Assembly (NCBI GenBank): GCA_963989245.1
Contig: OZ022339.1
Location: 12,491,022-12,555,021 of the forward strand
Origin: Nansenia antarctica
Taxonomy: Eukaryota; Chordata; Actinopteri; Argentiniformes; Microstomatidae
Length of the DNA stretch: 64,000 nt
Reading direction: 5' to 3'
Position numbers and translations under genes: made by a program. A model generated the notes under the pieces. The model did no database searches and was not told the origin of the DNA. It saw nothing but the letters and a program-made list of their open reading frames with translations. Positions 22,515 to 32,490 of the stretch are shown here, piece by piece (position 1 is the first letter of the stretch; every line of letters begins with the position of its first letter).

Positions 22515-24118
22515 CAGTGGTTCCCAACCGGCGGTACGCGGACCCCTAGGGGTACGTGAGGGGATTGCAGGGGGTACGTGGAAAGATTTGGAATTATAAT
22601 TTATTTCCCTTTCCAAAAAAATAATTAAATATAGTCGTTTCATAAACCTGTTGTTAAAATGGTACGCTGCAACTTAAGTTCCTCCCCGACAGGTGATGAC
22701 TAACACAAGTGGTAGTCACGTCACATTTAAATCACGTTCATGATCATTTACGTGCGCACGTCAGCTAGGCCTGTCAGTATACCGCAAAGATGGACAGATG
22801 GCTAAAACGACCAGCTACAGTAACGGGCAGATCAGAGGCAGATCAGACGGTCAGATCAGAGGCAGATCAGACGGTCAGATCAGAGAAAAAAAGAAAAAAA
22901 GGACCCCGCTATTATTTGGAAACATATGTTTTGTGGGGATTTACATGTACATCGGCTGATCCACCACAGCCACAGTGCTTTTTCTGCGGCGAAGTCCTGG
23001 CTAATAATTCAATGAAGCCAGCCCATTTACAGCGACACCAGAGCACCAAACACCTAGCAACTGTTGGTAAAACTGACGACTTTTTCAAGCGAAAACTGTC
23101 AGAGTTCAAGTCAAGTCAGGCTACACTGAAAAAAGCGGCAAGTGTGTCAAGCAAAGCACTGGAGGCGTCCTATGCTGTTTCATTACTAGTGGCTAAGTCA
23201 AAAACCCCACATTCAATCGCCGAAGATCTGATTTTGCCTGCCGCTATGATTTTGGCTAAAACTATGCTGGACAAGAAAGCAGCTGACGCGCTCAAGTTGG
23301 TACCATTATCAAACAATACCGTCTCCCGTCGGATTGATGATATGTCCATAAATATTGTCGGACAAGTGGTGGATAAAATGAAGCAAGCAGGTCAGTTCGC
23401 TTTGCAATTAGATGAAATGACCGACGTTAGTGGGGAGGCTCAGCTGCTGGCTTTTGTGCATTATAAAGAAGAGTCGGACATAAATGAGCATATCTTGTTT
23501 TGCAAGATGCTGCCAGGAAAGACAACTGGCGAGGAAATATTTCTGATTATTGACAGCTTCTTCAAAGACAACGATCTGGAGTGGAAATCCTGCAGTCACA
23601 TCTGTACCGATGGAGCGGCAGCAATGACGGTTAAGGTGCGTGGGCTGCTTGGGCGTGTGATGAAGGTGAACCCCGAAATTAAGTGGATGCACTGTATTAT
23701 TCACCGGGAGGCACTCGCCAGCAAAAGGATGAGCCCGAGTTAAGTGCAGTTATGGATGACGCAGTTAAGGTGATTAACTTCATTCAGTCCCGGCCAATGA
23801 ACCACAGACTGTTTCAAACTCTTTGTCATGGCAGCGGGTCAGAGCATGAGCAGCTACTGCTTCACACAGACGTTCGCTGGCTGTCTCGTGGCAAAACGCT
23901 GCTGCGGCTCTATGAATTGCGCATCGAGGTGTTTGCTTTCCTGACAGAAAACGACCACCCTCTTGCAGCCCTGTTTGAGGATGCAGTGTGGGTTGCGCAG
24001 CTGGCATATCTTGTTGATGTCTTCACTAAGCTGAATGAGCTCAACCTTTCACTTCAGGGCAAGTACTCACACATCCTTAACATGTATGACAAAGTGAATG
24101 GATTCATAAAGAAGGTTA
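22515..24118 (+). mobile_element. hAT transposon copy 2 (5' end intact, 3' end lost)
   Basis: The 5' terminal repeat cagtggttcccaaccggcgg starts at 22,515, preceded by ctgtagag, a possible 8-bp target site (the uninterrupted form is at 27,036-27,045). The element carries 275 bp of leader, then the transposase, and ends without a 3' terminal repeat where the Pro/Thr array begins. Confidence 0.85.
22790..24118 (+). pseudogene. hAT transposase (BED finger), copy 2
   Basis: The ATG at 22,790 gives MDRWLKRPATVTGRSEADQ with a duplicated acidic/Arg repeat, then the BED finger (CFFCGEVLANNS...HLQRHQSTKH) at about residues 60-90 and the RNase H-like catalytic core (LDEMTD, CTDGAAAM, HREAL). One C is missing in gatgagcccg near 23,733, which breaks the frame after residue ~315. 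The second part is open from 23,683 (TDVRWLSRGKTLLRLYELR) to FIKKV. Lesions differ from copy 1, so both died independently, or the duplication came first. The C-terminal part is replaced by repeat-encoded PPPPPAPNGPPPPPLPAAPP. Confidence 0.85.
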
Positions 24119-25205
24119 AATTAAGCTCGCTCCCAAGGCGGTTCCCAAGGCGACCACCCCCACCGCCGGCGCCAAACGGACCACCACCACCGCCCCTCCC
24201 AGCCGCACCCCCACAGGGCCCAAGGTGACGGTGACAGTAGCCCCTCACAGGAGCCCCCGAAGTTGAGCCAGGTGTGGCTGTGGCCATGTCAACACGGAGC
24301 CACGACCCTGCAGCCAAGCTCGCCACCACCACCCCCATCGCCGGTGCCAAGCAGACCACCACCACCGCCCCTCCCAGCCGCACCCCCACAGGGCCCAAGA
24401 CTCCACTCCCCTGATGCTTTTGGGTTTAATTTCCCTGCAATAAAACCCTGTTATTAAAGTTCCCGAGCGCCGGCATGGGCGTGACCGCACCGAGGCACTA
24501 TCCAGAACCGGAACTACGTGAAGCCAAGCTCGCTCCCAAGGCGGTTCCCAAGGCGACCACCCCCACCGCCGGCGCCAAACGGACCACCACCACCGCCCCT
24601 CCCAGCCGCACCCCCACAGGGCCCAAGGTGACGGTGACAGTAGCCCCTCAGGAGCCCCTCACAGGAGCCCCCGAAGTTGAGCCAGGTGTGGCTGTGGCCA
24701 TGTCAACACGGAGCCACGACCCTGCAGCCAAGCTCGCCACCACCACCCCCATCGCCGGTGCCAAGCAGACCACCACCACGGCCCCTCCCAGCCGCACCCC
24801 CACAGGGCCCAAGGTGACGGTGACAGTAGCCCCTCACAGGAGCCCCCGAAGTTGAGCCAGGTGTGGCTGTAGCCATGTCAACACGGAGCCACGACCCTGC
24901 AGCCAAGCTCGCCACCACCACCCCCATCGCCGGCGCCAAGCAGACCACCACCACCGCCCCTCCCAGCCGCACCCCCACAGGGCCCAAGACTCCACTCCCC
25001 TGATGCTTTTGGGTTTAATTTCCCTGCAATAAAACCCTGTTATTAAAGTTCCCGAGCGCCGGCATGGGCGTGACCGCACCGAGGCACTATCCAGAACCGG
25101 AACTACGTGAAGCCAAGCTCGCTCCCAAGGCGGTTCCCAAGGCGACCACCCCCACCGCCGGTGCCAAACGGACCACCACCACCGCCCCTCCCAGCCGCAC
25201 CCCCA
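24119..25205 (+). repeat. Pro/Thr array, right side, block 2
   Basis: Continuation of the array after hAT copy 2, with open stretches at 24,475-24,855. Full units and ~175-bp subunits alternate. It is cut at 25,205 by a small DNA transposon and resumes at 26,256. Confidence 0.85.
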
Positions 25206-26254
25206 CAGCAGGGGTGCAAACTGGTGATGGCCCAAAAAGGTGACACATTTTTTTTTGCGGCTAACCTCAGGGGAGGGGATAGCGCTAGCACTAATGGTGT
25301 AAAATAGATATGATGATGCATGTCTAAGTAGCGGCAGCCCTGACCTTAATACCTGCAGAATTACTTTGAAAACAGTTTACCGTGACTGTGTTCTCGTAGG
25401 CCAAACACCCATCTCTGCAATTCAAGTTACATAACAGATATGCCTCAAACAAACATTGTTTGCATAACAATTTGTGCAGGATTATTATGCTAAAGTTGAG
25501 AAAAACGAACTTTCACATTAACTAGCCTAAATGGAAAGTCAACAAGGCTCCAGTAGAATTCTCTTTTCAAGACCCTAATCTTTCTCAAAGACAATTTGAA
25601 TCTAACACACAAGGTATGACCTGGCAGGGGTATACCTGCCTGCATCTGCAAGGGTTTATTTGCAGTAGTAATGGGGACTGAGGTTATGATGATGTACAAT
25701 AAAGCTGAATCATAAAAGTTGATGCAACCAGGGTAAAATTATAAATTACTACCGTTGAGCATACTGTATATTTCACATGTCTCTTGATATAGCTTATTTT
25801 ATTCAGGGGTGCAAACTGGTGATGGCCCAAAAAGGTGACACATTTTTTTGTTGTTGCAGCTAACCTAAGAGGGGGGATAGCTCTAGCACTAATGGTGTTA
25901 AATAGATACCGCTAGCACTAACGGTGGTCTAACAATGATGCGTGTGTAAGTAGCAGCAGCCCTGACCTTAACACCTGCAGAATTACTTCGAAAACAGTTT
26001 ACTGTGACTGTGTTCTCTATGCTGTCTGGAATTGTACCTAGCTCCCTGAAGCTAAAAGTTATTTCAACAGCAGCAGAGTTTAGCAGCCAGGGAGATTAGT
26101 TAGCTCGCGCATCATGTGACTTGGATAAGACTTAGACCCCCCCCCTCCCAACCCCAAATATGTTTTTTGCAGATCTATACAATTCACATGGATGACATTT
26201 TAGATAAAAACGGCTAATTTAGCAGAAAGGTGACACGTTTGCACCCCTGCCACA
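25206..26254. mobile_element. Non-autonomous DNA element(s) with CAGGGGTGCAAAC termini
   Basis: Ends are inverted: caggggtgcaaactggtga at 25,208 and, inverted, acgtttgcacccctg at 26,240-26,254. A duplicated ccacag flanks it, interrupting a Pro/Thr unit. A second copy of the left end and about 210 bp of interior starts at 25,804, so the insert is two related elements, one nested in or adjacent to the other. No transposase frame is visible. The CAG...CTG termini suggest hAT. Confidence 0.7.
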
Positions 26255-26255
26255 G

Positions 26256-26685
26256 GGCCCAAGGTGACGGTGACAGTAGCCCCTCAGGAGCCCCTCACAG
26301 GAGCCCCCGAAGTTGAGCCAGGTGTGGCTGTGGCCATGTCAACACGGAGCCACGACCCTGCAGCCAAGCTCGCCACCACCACCCCCATCGCCGGTGCCAA
26401 GCAGACCACCACCACCGCCCCTCCCAGCCGCACCCCCACAGGGCCCAAGGTGACGGTGACAGTAGCCCCTCACAGGAGCCCCCGAAGTTGAGCCAGGTGT
26501 GGCTGTGGCCATGTCAACACGGAGCCACGACCCTGCAGCCAAGCTCGCCACCACCACCCCCATCGCCGGCGCCAAGCAGACCACCACCACCGCCCCTCCC
26601 AGCCACACCCCCACAGGGCCCAAGACTCCACTCCCCTGATGCTTTTGGGTTTAATTTCCCTGCAATAAAACCCTGTTATTAAAGT
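26256..26685 (+). repeat. Pro/Thr array, right side, block 3
   Basis: Remainder of the interrupted array, two ~175-bp subunits and a full end with AATAAA/ATTAAA. It ends at the cccgttattaaagtccgattgg-type junction that is also the inner edge of the inverted arm (mirrors about 2037). Confidence 0.85.
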
Positions 26686-26865
26686 CCGATTGGCTTCAAA
26701 TGGAAGCCAAAAATGAAAAACAATGTGATCCATTGGACACTCAATAGACTCTTGCCAAAGCCATCTCTTTCCCTGCGGTAGGTGTCTTGGTGTTAATTGG
26801 ATACTGTTGTTCGTGTTGGGATTGATATAGGAAATCAGCAGCAACGGGATTAGTTCTCTCTGTAG

Positions 26866-27034
26866 CCTGGAGCACATCGCCAAGATCAAGAGCACAGAGA
26901 GCATGAAGCCCAGAGACCTGCACAGGCTGGGGGACAAGTACGACTCCATCTTCATCAGCAACGAGAGCTACCGGAGCGCCCGGCTGGCTGCCGGGGCCTG
27001 CTTCAACACAGCGCAGGCCATCCTCACAGGACAG
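26866..27034 (+). pseudogene. hdac6: HDAC6-like exon, copy 2
   Basis: Same 169-bp exon as at 22,335-22,503, with the same borders and no coding change noticed. Here the downstream DNA is not interrupted by a hAT, so this is the ancestral arrangement. Still, no further HDAC6-like exon could be found downstream before the Gypsy remnant at 27,930. The corresponding part of the left arm is deleted. Confidence 0.7.
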
Positions 27035-27929
27035 GTACTGTAGAGGACACACTCCTCTCCTTCCTGAGCTGGACCTGCTCTCTCTGTGTTCGCCTGTATC
27101 CACATGTCAGCGTAAATACTTCAGTGTCATTTTGTCGGTTTGTTGATGTGTTTTTTTCTAAGGTGGTTTCAAGTCCGATTCCACTCCCTTTTGTATTTAT
27201 TTTTTTCCCCTTAAGATGAGAAAGAGAAAGGGAGATGAAGAAACTAGATGAGAGTGAGTCTGTTTAAGCAATAACAAGTGTGATGCCCCTCACCTTTTGT
27301 GTTTTTTTTAAATAGTTTTTGCAGCAGAGAACTTTTACCGACAACTTTTATTCATGACAAAAGTGCCTCACCTTTACATGCATGAATTGAAATAATGGGA
27401 CTGACTTATCACACAGTCTTCAAGCTAAACACTTTTGTTGGTTTAACACACACAACACTGTGACTAATAGATCCAAGAGCACAGTATGATACATGCAATA
27501 CAGTTGCTGAAAAAAAAAGCCTGAGGGATTTGTTCCATTAATTGCTACCCAATTCATGAGCTGACCGAAAGTGTGCCTTTCAGCCGTTTCTGCTGCTTTG
27601 TTCTTACAGTCAATTGGAGCCACGTTTAGTTGTTTCCTAATTCAAAGACATGAGGTTAAAGCAAGTCCAATACTGGCATTCTTTGAATGATACAATTGCT
27701 TTATTTCGAATGGTAAGATTCGTTCTATATTTTCAGAAGAAATACAGGTGCACTGATATGTCCATAAGATGATACAGTACAATGTACAGTATGATGTGTT
27801 TTTTTGTGGTTTTCATGTGAAATGTTGATTGAAATCCAGCTTTAATTTTGCATGGATGTTTGTTCATTGTCTGTTAATTGAAAATAATAAAAAAACTATT
27901 AATCATAAAAGTTGTCCGTCTTTTTTTTC
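27035..27929. other. Noncoding part of the right arm
   Basis: No supported gene. T-rich and A-rich tracts only. Bases 27,262-27,845 mirror 1276-1864 of the left arm. Bases 27,035-27,261 are present only here and look like intron downstream of the HDAC6-like exon. Confidence 0.6.
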
Positions 27930-28376
27930 AGATGCCTCGTCACGTACTCCTCTGATAGAGCATGATGTGGATGTTGGGGATGCAACACCCATCCGGCAGC
28001 GTTTTTATTGGGTTAGACCTCCAGACTCCTTTCCTCTTCCTAGAATGGAGGATTGTCTGGATCAGTTGAGGTCTTCAATATTTTGACGTGTACGTGGGGG
28101 GGTGGCGTTGCTCCGTTGGTGGTCTACACGGACCACAATCCCCTCACCTTTTTGCGATCAGCCATTTTGAGCATTTTGAGCCATGAGCAGGGTTACTGGG
28201 AATTTATGAATTCTTGTTTGTTTTTGTTTGGTTATTGGGGGGGATTATTGGGTTTTTGAGGGGGGGAATGTGGCAGCCCTCTCACTCATAACCATATATG
28301 GAGGGGTTGATTAGGTGATCTGAGGCACCTGGGGAGTGGCTTACTTAAGCTGGCTGCTCCCTTGATTCTCTCTCTT
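27930..28376 (+). mobile_element. Gypsy remnant with LTR, interrupted by a LINE
   Basis: Pol scraps (PIRQRFYWV, FPLPRMEDCLDQL, VVYTDHNPLTFL) sit side by side although they are far apart in an intact pol, so the interior is deleted. An LTR-like sequence starts TGTGGCAGCC at 28,269 after a G-rich purine tract. The LTR is split at 28,376 by the LINE and resumes at 32,428 (ctcctccttccaccaggttt) to about 32,488. Confidence 0.7.
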
Positions 28377-28652
28377 TGACTTTTGTTTTGACAAACAAAC
28401 ACGGTTGTTTTGACTTCAGACGCTCGAGAGGTGCTTTCGAGAGCCTTTGGCGAGTTGTCAGTCGGATTGTTTGACACGTTTCTCCGGCTGGACTGTGAAT
28501 GGACAGGAGTTGCTAGAGGGAAGTGACGGTGTAGGAAGGGTATGATGGAGTCGGATGAGGAGGGGGGTGAGCACGCCGGTCGCAACAAGCGGAAAAAACA
28601 GGAAAGAGAGGATCAGGTTGGATTAAATGCTATGAGAAAAGATTAAGAGTTA

Positions 28653-29666
28653 ATGGTGTTTGTTTCTCTGGAGAAAGAGGGAGCAACATTTGATGGGTGG
28701 AGTCCTATGCAAATAACTAAAACTGTGTATAAGGAAATTGGGGAGGTGAGGAGTGTTAGGAAGTTAAGAAATGGTTCATTGTTGGTGGAGTGCAAGGATG
28801 AGGAACAGCTAAAGAAAGCAGTCAAGGTAGCTGTATTGAACGGTCAGAAAGTAAGAAGTGTAAAAGTTCAAAAAGGAAGCAGAGGAGTTATAACCGGTAT
28901 CCCTGTTAAAGTTTCAGTAGAAGAGGTGAAGGCTAACATTAAAAATGTAAAGGTGAGCGAAGCGAGGAGATTAAAGACTAAAAGAGATGGGATTCTTTGC
29001 GATAGTTTATCAATTTTGCTTGCTTTTGAGGAAGAACGCCTCCCAGAGAGAGTGTTCATTGGCTATATGAGCTACGAAGTGAAGGTGTACATACCTCCTC
29101 CGTTACGGTGCTACAAGTGTCAAAGATTCGGGCATATAGCGGCAGTGTGCAAAGGGAAGATAAGATGCAGTAAATGTGGAGGAGAACACAAATATGAGGA
29201 ATGCAGGGAGGGGGCAAATCAAAAATGTTGTAATTGTGGTGGCAATCACAGTGCAGCATATGGGGGGTGTGAGGTATTCAAACGCATGAGAGAAGTTCAA
29301 AGGGTTAAAGCTGAGCAAGGGCTGTCTTATGCAGAAGCAGTTAAGCAAATCCCCAAACCAGTTTCTGTGGCAAAGGAAGGGAATAACATGAAGGGAGGAG
29401 AATGTAGGCCTACAGCGTGTGGAAAAATTCAGGATGACACATTGATTGTAAAGAAAATTGATTTTGTGCTTTTTATTGCTGATGTTATCAATGGAGCTGC
29501 CCAAATACATAGTAGAACAGATAGAATTAAGATTATAGTTAAGTCTGCCAGAAAGTACTTAAATGTGCAAGGGATGGAGTGGGGAGATGTAGTAGATGCG
29601 CTTAATGAATCAGGTACTAGTAGTGTCGAGGAATCATCTCAATCAAAGTCATGTTCAGAAATATAA
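28653..29666 (+). CDS. LINE ORF1, nucleic-acid-binding gag-like protein
   Basis: 337 codons, open from ATG to stop. The N-terminal ~150 residues resemble the RRM-like gag fold of I-type LINEs. Three zinc knuckles follow: CYKCQRFGHIAAVC, CSKCGGEHKYEEC and CCNCGGNHSAAYGGC (residues ~150-210). The C-terminal part is less structured and Ser-rich at the end (VEESSQSKSCSEI). It would coat the LINE RNA. Its stop overlaps the start of ORF2 by about 16 bp. The copy is intact, although ORF2 is wrecked. Confidence 0.85.
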   Translation: MVFVSLEKEGATFDGWSPMQITKTVYKEIGEVRSVRKLRNGSLLVECKDEEQLKKAVKVAVLNGQKVRSVKVQKGSRGVITGIPVKVSVEEVKANIKNVKVSEARRLKTKRDGILCDSLSILLAFEEERLPERVFIGYMSYEVKVYIPPPLRCYKCQRFGHIAAVCKGKIRCSKCGGEHKYEECREGANQKCCNCGGNHSAAYGGCEVFKRMREVQRVKAEQGLSYAEAVKQIPKPVSVAKEGNNMKGGECRPTACGKIQDDTLIVKKIDFVLFIADVINGAAQIHSRTDRIKIIVKSARKYLNVQGMEWGDVVDALNESGTSSVEESSQSKSCSEI

Positions 29667-30441
29667 TAATGGTATTAACTATCCTCCAATGGAATGCAAG
29701 GAGTTTGATTTCTAATGGGCAGGAATTTAAAAAGTATGTTGAAGATCTGGAGGTTATGCCAAATGTAATATGTGTACAAGAATCCTGGCTGATTCCTAAA
29801 CTAGATTTTGTGATAGCAGGATATGTGTCAGTTAGACGGGACAGAGATACCGGTAGGGGTGGGGGGGGGTCATCACCTTTATTCAGAGTGGCATACAGTA
29901 CAGGGAGGTGAGGAAAGGAGATGATTTGGAGTTTATCATTATTGAGGTGTGGTTGAAGGAGGGTAAAGTCCTGATCAGTAATTTCTATAACCCATGTAGA
30001 CAGTTAGAAATTAAACAACTGGAAGGTATTTGGAAGGATCTGTCTGGGAAAACAATCTGGTGTGGGGATTTTAATGCGCATAACACACTATGGGGAGATA
30101 GGGATGATGCTAATGGGACTGTTATAGAGGAGTTCATGGGAGAGGAGGGTCTAGTGTGTCTTAACGATGGGTCTGCAACTAGAATAGATATCACCAGAGG
30201 GACTGAATCAGTCTTAGACTTAACCATAGTATCCAGGAATGTGGCAGATAAATGTGAGTGGGAAGTTCTTGCAGGGAATACAATTGGAAGTGATCATTAC
30301 CCCATCAGGGTTCGGGTGGGGGTGGAACTGGGAAAGGATTGTGAAATAAGAGGAGGGAGATGGATACTAGAGAAAGCGGATTGGGGGAAGTTTGCAGAAG
30401 TAGGAGATGGTGGCTTACAAGTCAGTTGTACAAGCCCATGA
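29651..30441 (+). pseudogene. LINE ORF2 start: endonuclease, frameshifted
   Basis: Starts LTILQWNARSL, with VICVQESWL (catalytic Glu), then after a run of G at ~29,862 the frame shifts. The second part has GDFNAHNTLWG, TRIDITRGTESVLDL and GSDHYPI, the apurinic endonuclease motifs. The LINE sequence ends near 30,415 in the middle of the linker to the RT. Confidence 0.8.
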
Positions 30442-30599
30442 CCTTGCTTTTTAAACAACCCTGTAGTTAGTTAGCTAACGTTAGGCAGTGCTAGCTAGGT
30501 ACAATGCTAGGTGTCTGTCCACCTCCACCCGTTTGTGCTGCTGGTGTTTACTTGAGTACTAGTAGGCATGCTCGTTAGCTTCTGCTGGCTATGTCCTCA

Positions 30600-31146
30600 G
30601 TTGCCTTTCGGTTCTCAGCTGTGTACTGACAGCTGTCAGGTCAGTTTTCTCAACGGCTGTTCCGGAAGCTGCGTGTTTTTCCGCTGAAGAACATTGTCAG
30701 CGAGGAGTTCCTCAGTGCCGGACACATCTTCCTGGGCCTCACCAAGTGTGGTCGCTACGTGCTGTCCTACACCAGCAACTGTGGCGAGGACGACGACTAC
30801 ACCTACCACCTGTACTGGTGGTGGTTCAACCTGCACAGCCGTCTCAAACAGGTGCACCATGTGCGTCTCTTCTCAGGGGAGGACATCGACAGTGACCTCT
30901 ACCTCACTGTGTGTGAGTGGCCCAACGACCGCTCCAAGATAGTCATCTTTGGCTTCAATACTCATAGCATGAGTGACAAGAACAACAGAGACATCTACAT
31001 CACCATCGCCTCCATGACCCCCCCCGCTCCTGCCCTCAGTGCTGCCCTGCCCCCTCCATCTCTACCATACGCACAGGTAGTGGGGAGTGTCTGGAGCACG
31101 GCTACTTGCTGAACTCCAGGTACCAGGTGGTCTACCCCTTTGGGTG
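30600..31146 (+). pseudogene. dcaf15: DCAF15-like intronless segment inside the LINE
   Basis: From 30,636 one frame reads SGQFSQRLFRKL, LKNIVSEEFLSAGHIFLG, KCGRYVLSYTS, YHLYWWWFNLHSRLK, VRLFSGEDIDSDLYLTVCEW and IVIFGFNTHS, following the N-terminal WD-like half of DCAF15, a substrate receptor of CRL4 ubiquitin ligases. The frame shifts near 31,075, after which GYLLNSRYQVVYPF is readable. No introns separate parts that lie in different exons in vertebrate DCAF15, so this is cDNA-derived. It ends at 31,146 and LINE sequence resumes at once. Bases ~30,445-30,635 may be its 5' leader. Not functional as DCAF15. Confidence 0.8.
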
Positions 31147-32304
31147 GACAATCCAACATAAAGTAGTAAATATGAGCATAAGCAATTTTTATATCAGCCC
31201 CACGGAGGCATTCCCTGCAGTCCCCCCCTGGACATTTGAAGAGGTGACAGTAGATTTAGGACTACTTGAAGCAAAACAGGAAGGAGGAGTAGATAAATAG
31301 AGGGTACAGGGATACATTAGGGAACAGTATAATCAGAGGTTGATTATCTTTACAGATGCATCAAGAAGGAGTGATGGGAGGGTGGGAGTAGCTCATGTGA
31401 TACCGGAAATGGGTCTGGCTATAACAAAGAGGCTGACGGATAATTTGCCGGTTTACACAACAGAACTTTTAGCCATATGGTTTGCCCTGTTATGGGTTGA
31501 AAGTGTTGGGTGTAACAGGCAAGATGTGGGAGTTGCAACAAGGAGACGACAGACGTAGGTTGGAGTCGAGGTTGTTTACTTCTCTCACTTTCTGCTACAT
31601 GCTAAAATACACTCAGTGACAACAACACAATAGCATCTGACTCCAGCTCTGCTCTTTTAAGTATGCAAAATGCATACTCAGCATCCAGGATGGATATTAT
31701 TTTAGAAATTTTACAATTAGCAAGTGGGATGTTAAAGGCAGGTTTTAAATGTTCTTTCCTGTGGGTGCCAGCTCACATAGGGGTGGAGGGAAATGAGTTG
31801 GCTGACACATATGCCAAGAAAGCAGTAGAAAAAGAGAGAGTGGAGGTGGAAATTAAATACAGTAAGGCAGAGGTAAAAAGTATTATAAAGGCAAAATCGT
31901 ATGAGAAATGGCAGTATATTTGGAACAGTGGGACCTCTGGGAGACACCTTTTTTATTTTCAACCAAAAGTGAGGGTGGATAATAGTACATGCAGGTCCAG
32001 GCGTGAAGAGGTGGTGCTGGCCAGGTTAAGGATTGGACATACCAATTTAAATAGTACCCTGTTTTTAATAAACAAGCATGCAGATGGCAACTGTGAGCAG
32101 TGTCTATGGAATAGACCAGAAACAGTGGAACATGTTTTAATACACTGCCAAAAGTATCATAAAGAAAGGCGTAGGTTTATTGCTCAGGTGGAGGAAAATA
32201 AAGAAGTATTTGAGATGAAATATATTTTACAGAGAAGGGAAGGGAAGATTTTGAAGTTGTTGTTTTTCTTTTTAAGGGAAACAGGGCTTTTAAAAAGAAT
32301 TTAA
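31147..32304 (+). pseudogene. LINE ORF2 end: RNase H domain and C-terminal zinc motif
   Basis: After a short piece of RT tail (PPWTFEEVTVDLGLLEAKQ), an RNase H domain begins at ~31,340: IFTDASRRSDGRVG (first Asp), YTTELLAIWFALLWVES (Glu), and after an insertion ASDSSSAL (Asp) and FLWVPAHIGVEGNELAD (final Asp). The C-terminal CEQCLWNRPETVEHVLIHC is the CCHC-like motif of LINE ORF2. An insertion at about 31,506-31,630 and a stop at ~31,298 break it. Confidence 0.8.
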
Positions 32305-32490
32305 GTTAGTAAAGTTAAGAAGCAAGTCCTGTGCCACACTCCAGTCCAGCGGTGGCGGTAATACACCATGTGGCTGTCAACCGCCAATTGAAAAAAGAAG
32401 AAGAAGAAGAAGAAGATTCTCTCTCTTCTCCTCCTTCCACCAGGTTTGGTTGTTTTGAGCTTTACTCTTTAGCTTTACTTTAGTTTTTTT

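Larger units (their letters stand above)
26683..29945 (+). repeat. Right arm of the inverted duplication
   Basis: Mirror of 1-2040. Because the I-like LINE insertion and the Gypsy LTR appear in both arms, the duplication happened after the LINE had landed. The right arm keeps the HDAC6-like block and the full LINE ORF1, and lacks ~197 bp near 27,845. Confidence 0.9.
28364..32427 (+). mobile_element. I-like (Nimb-type) LINE with flanking 13-bp target duplication
   Basis: Body 28,377-32,414, flanked by gattctctctctt at 28,364-28,376 and 32,415-32,427. Layout: 5' UTR, ORF1 (28,653-29,666), endonuclease of ORF2 (from 29,651), then a foreign DCAF15-like block, then the end of ORF2 with an RNase H domain, a short 3' UTR and a (GAA)n tail. 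RNase H plus a multi-CCHC ORF1 place it in the I superclade. The reverse transcriptase is missing. Confidence 0.85.
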
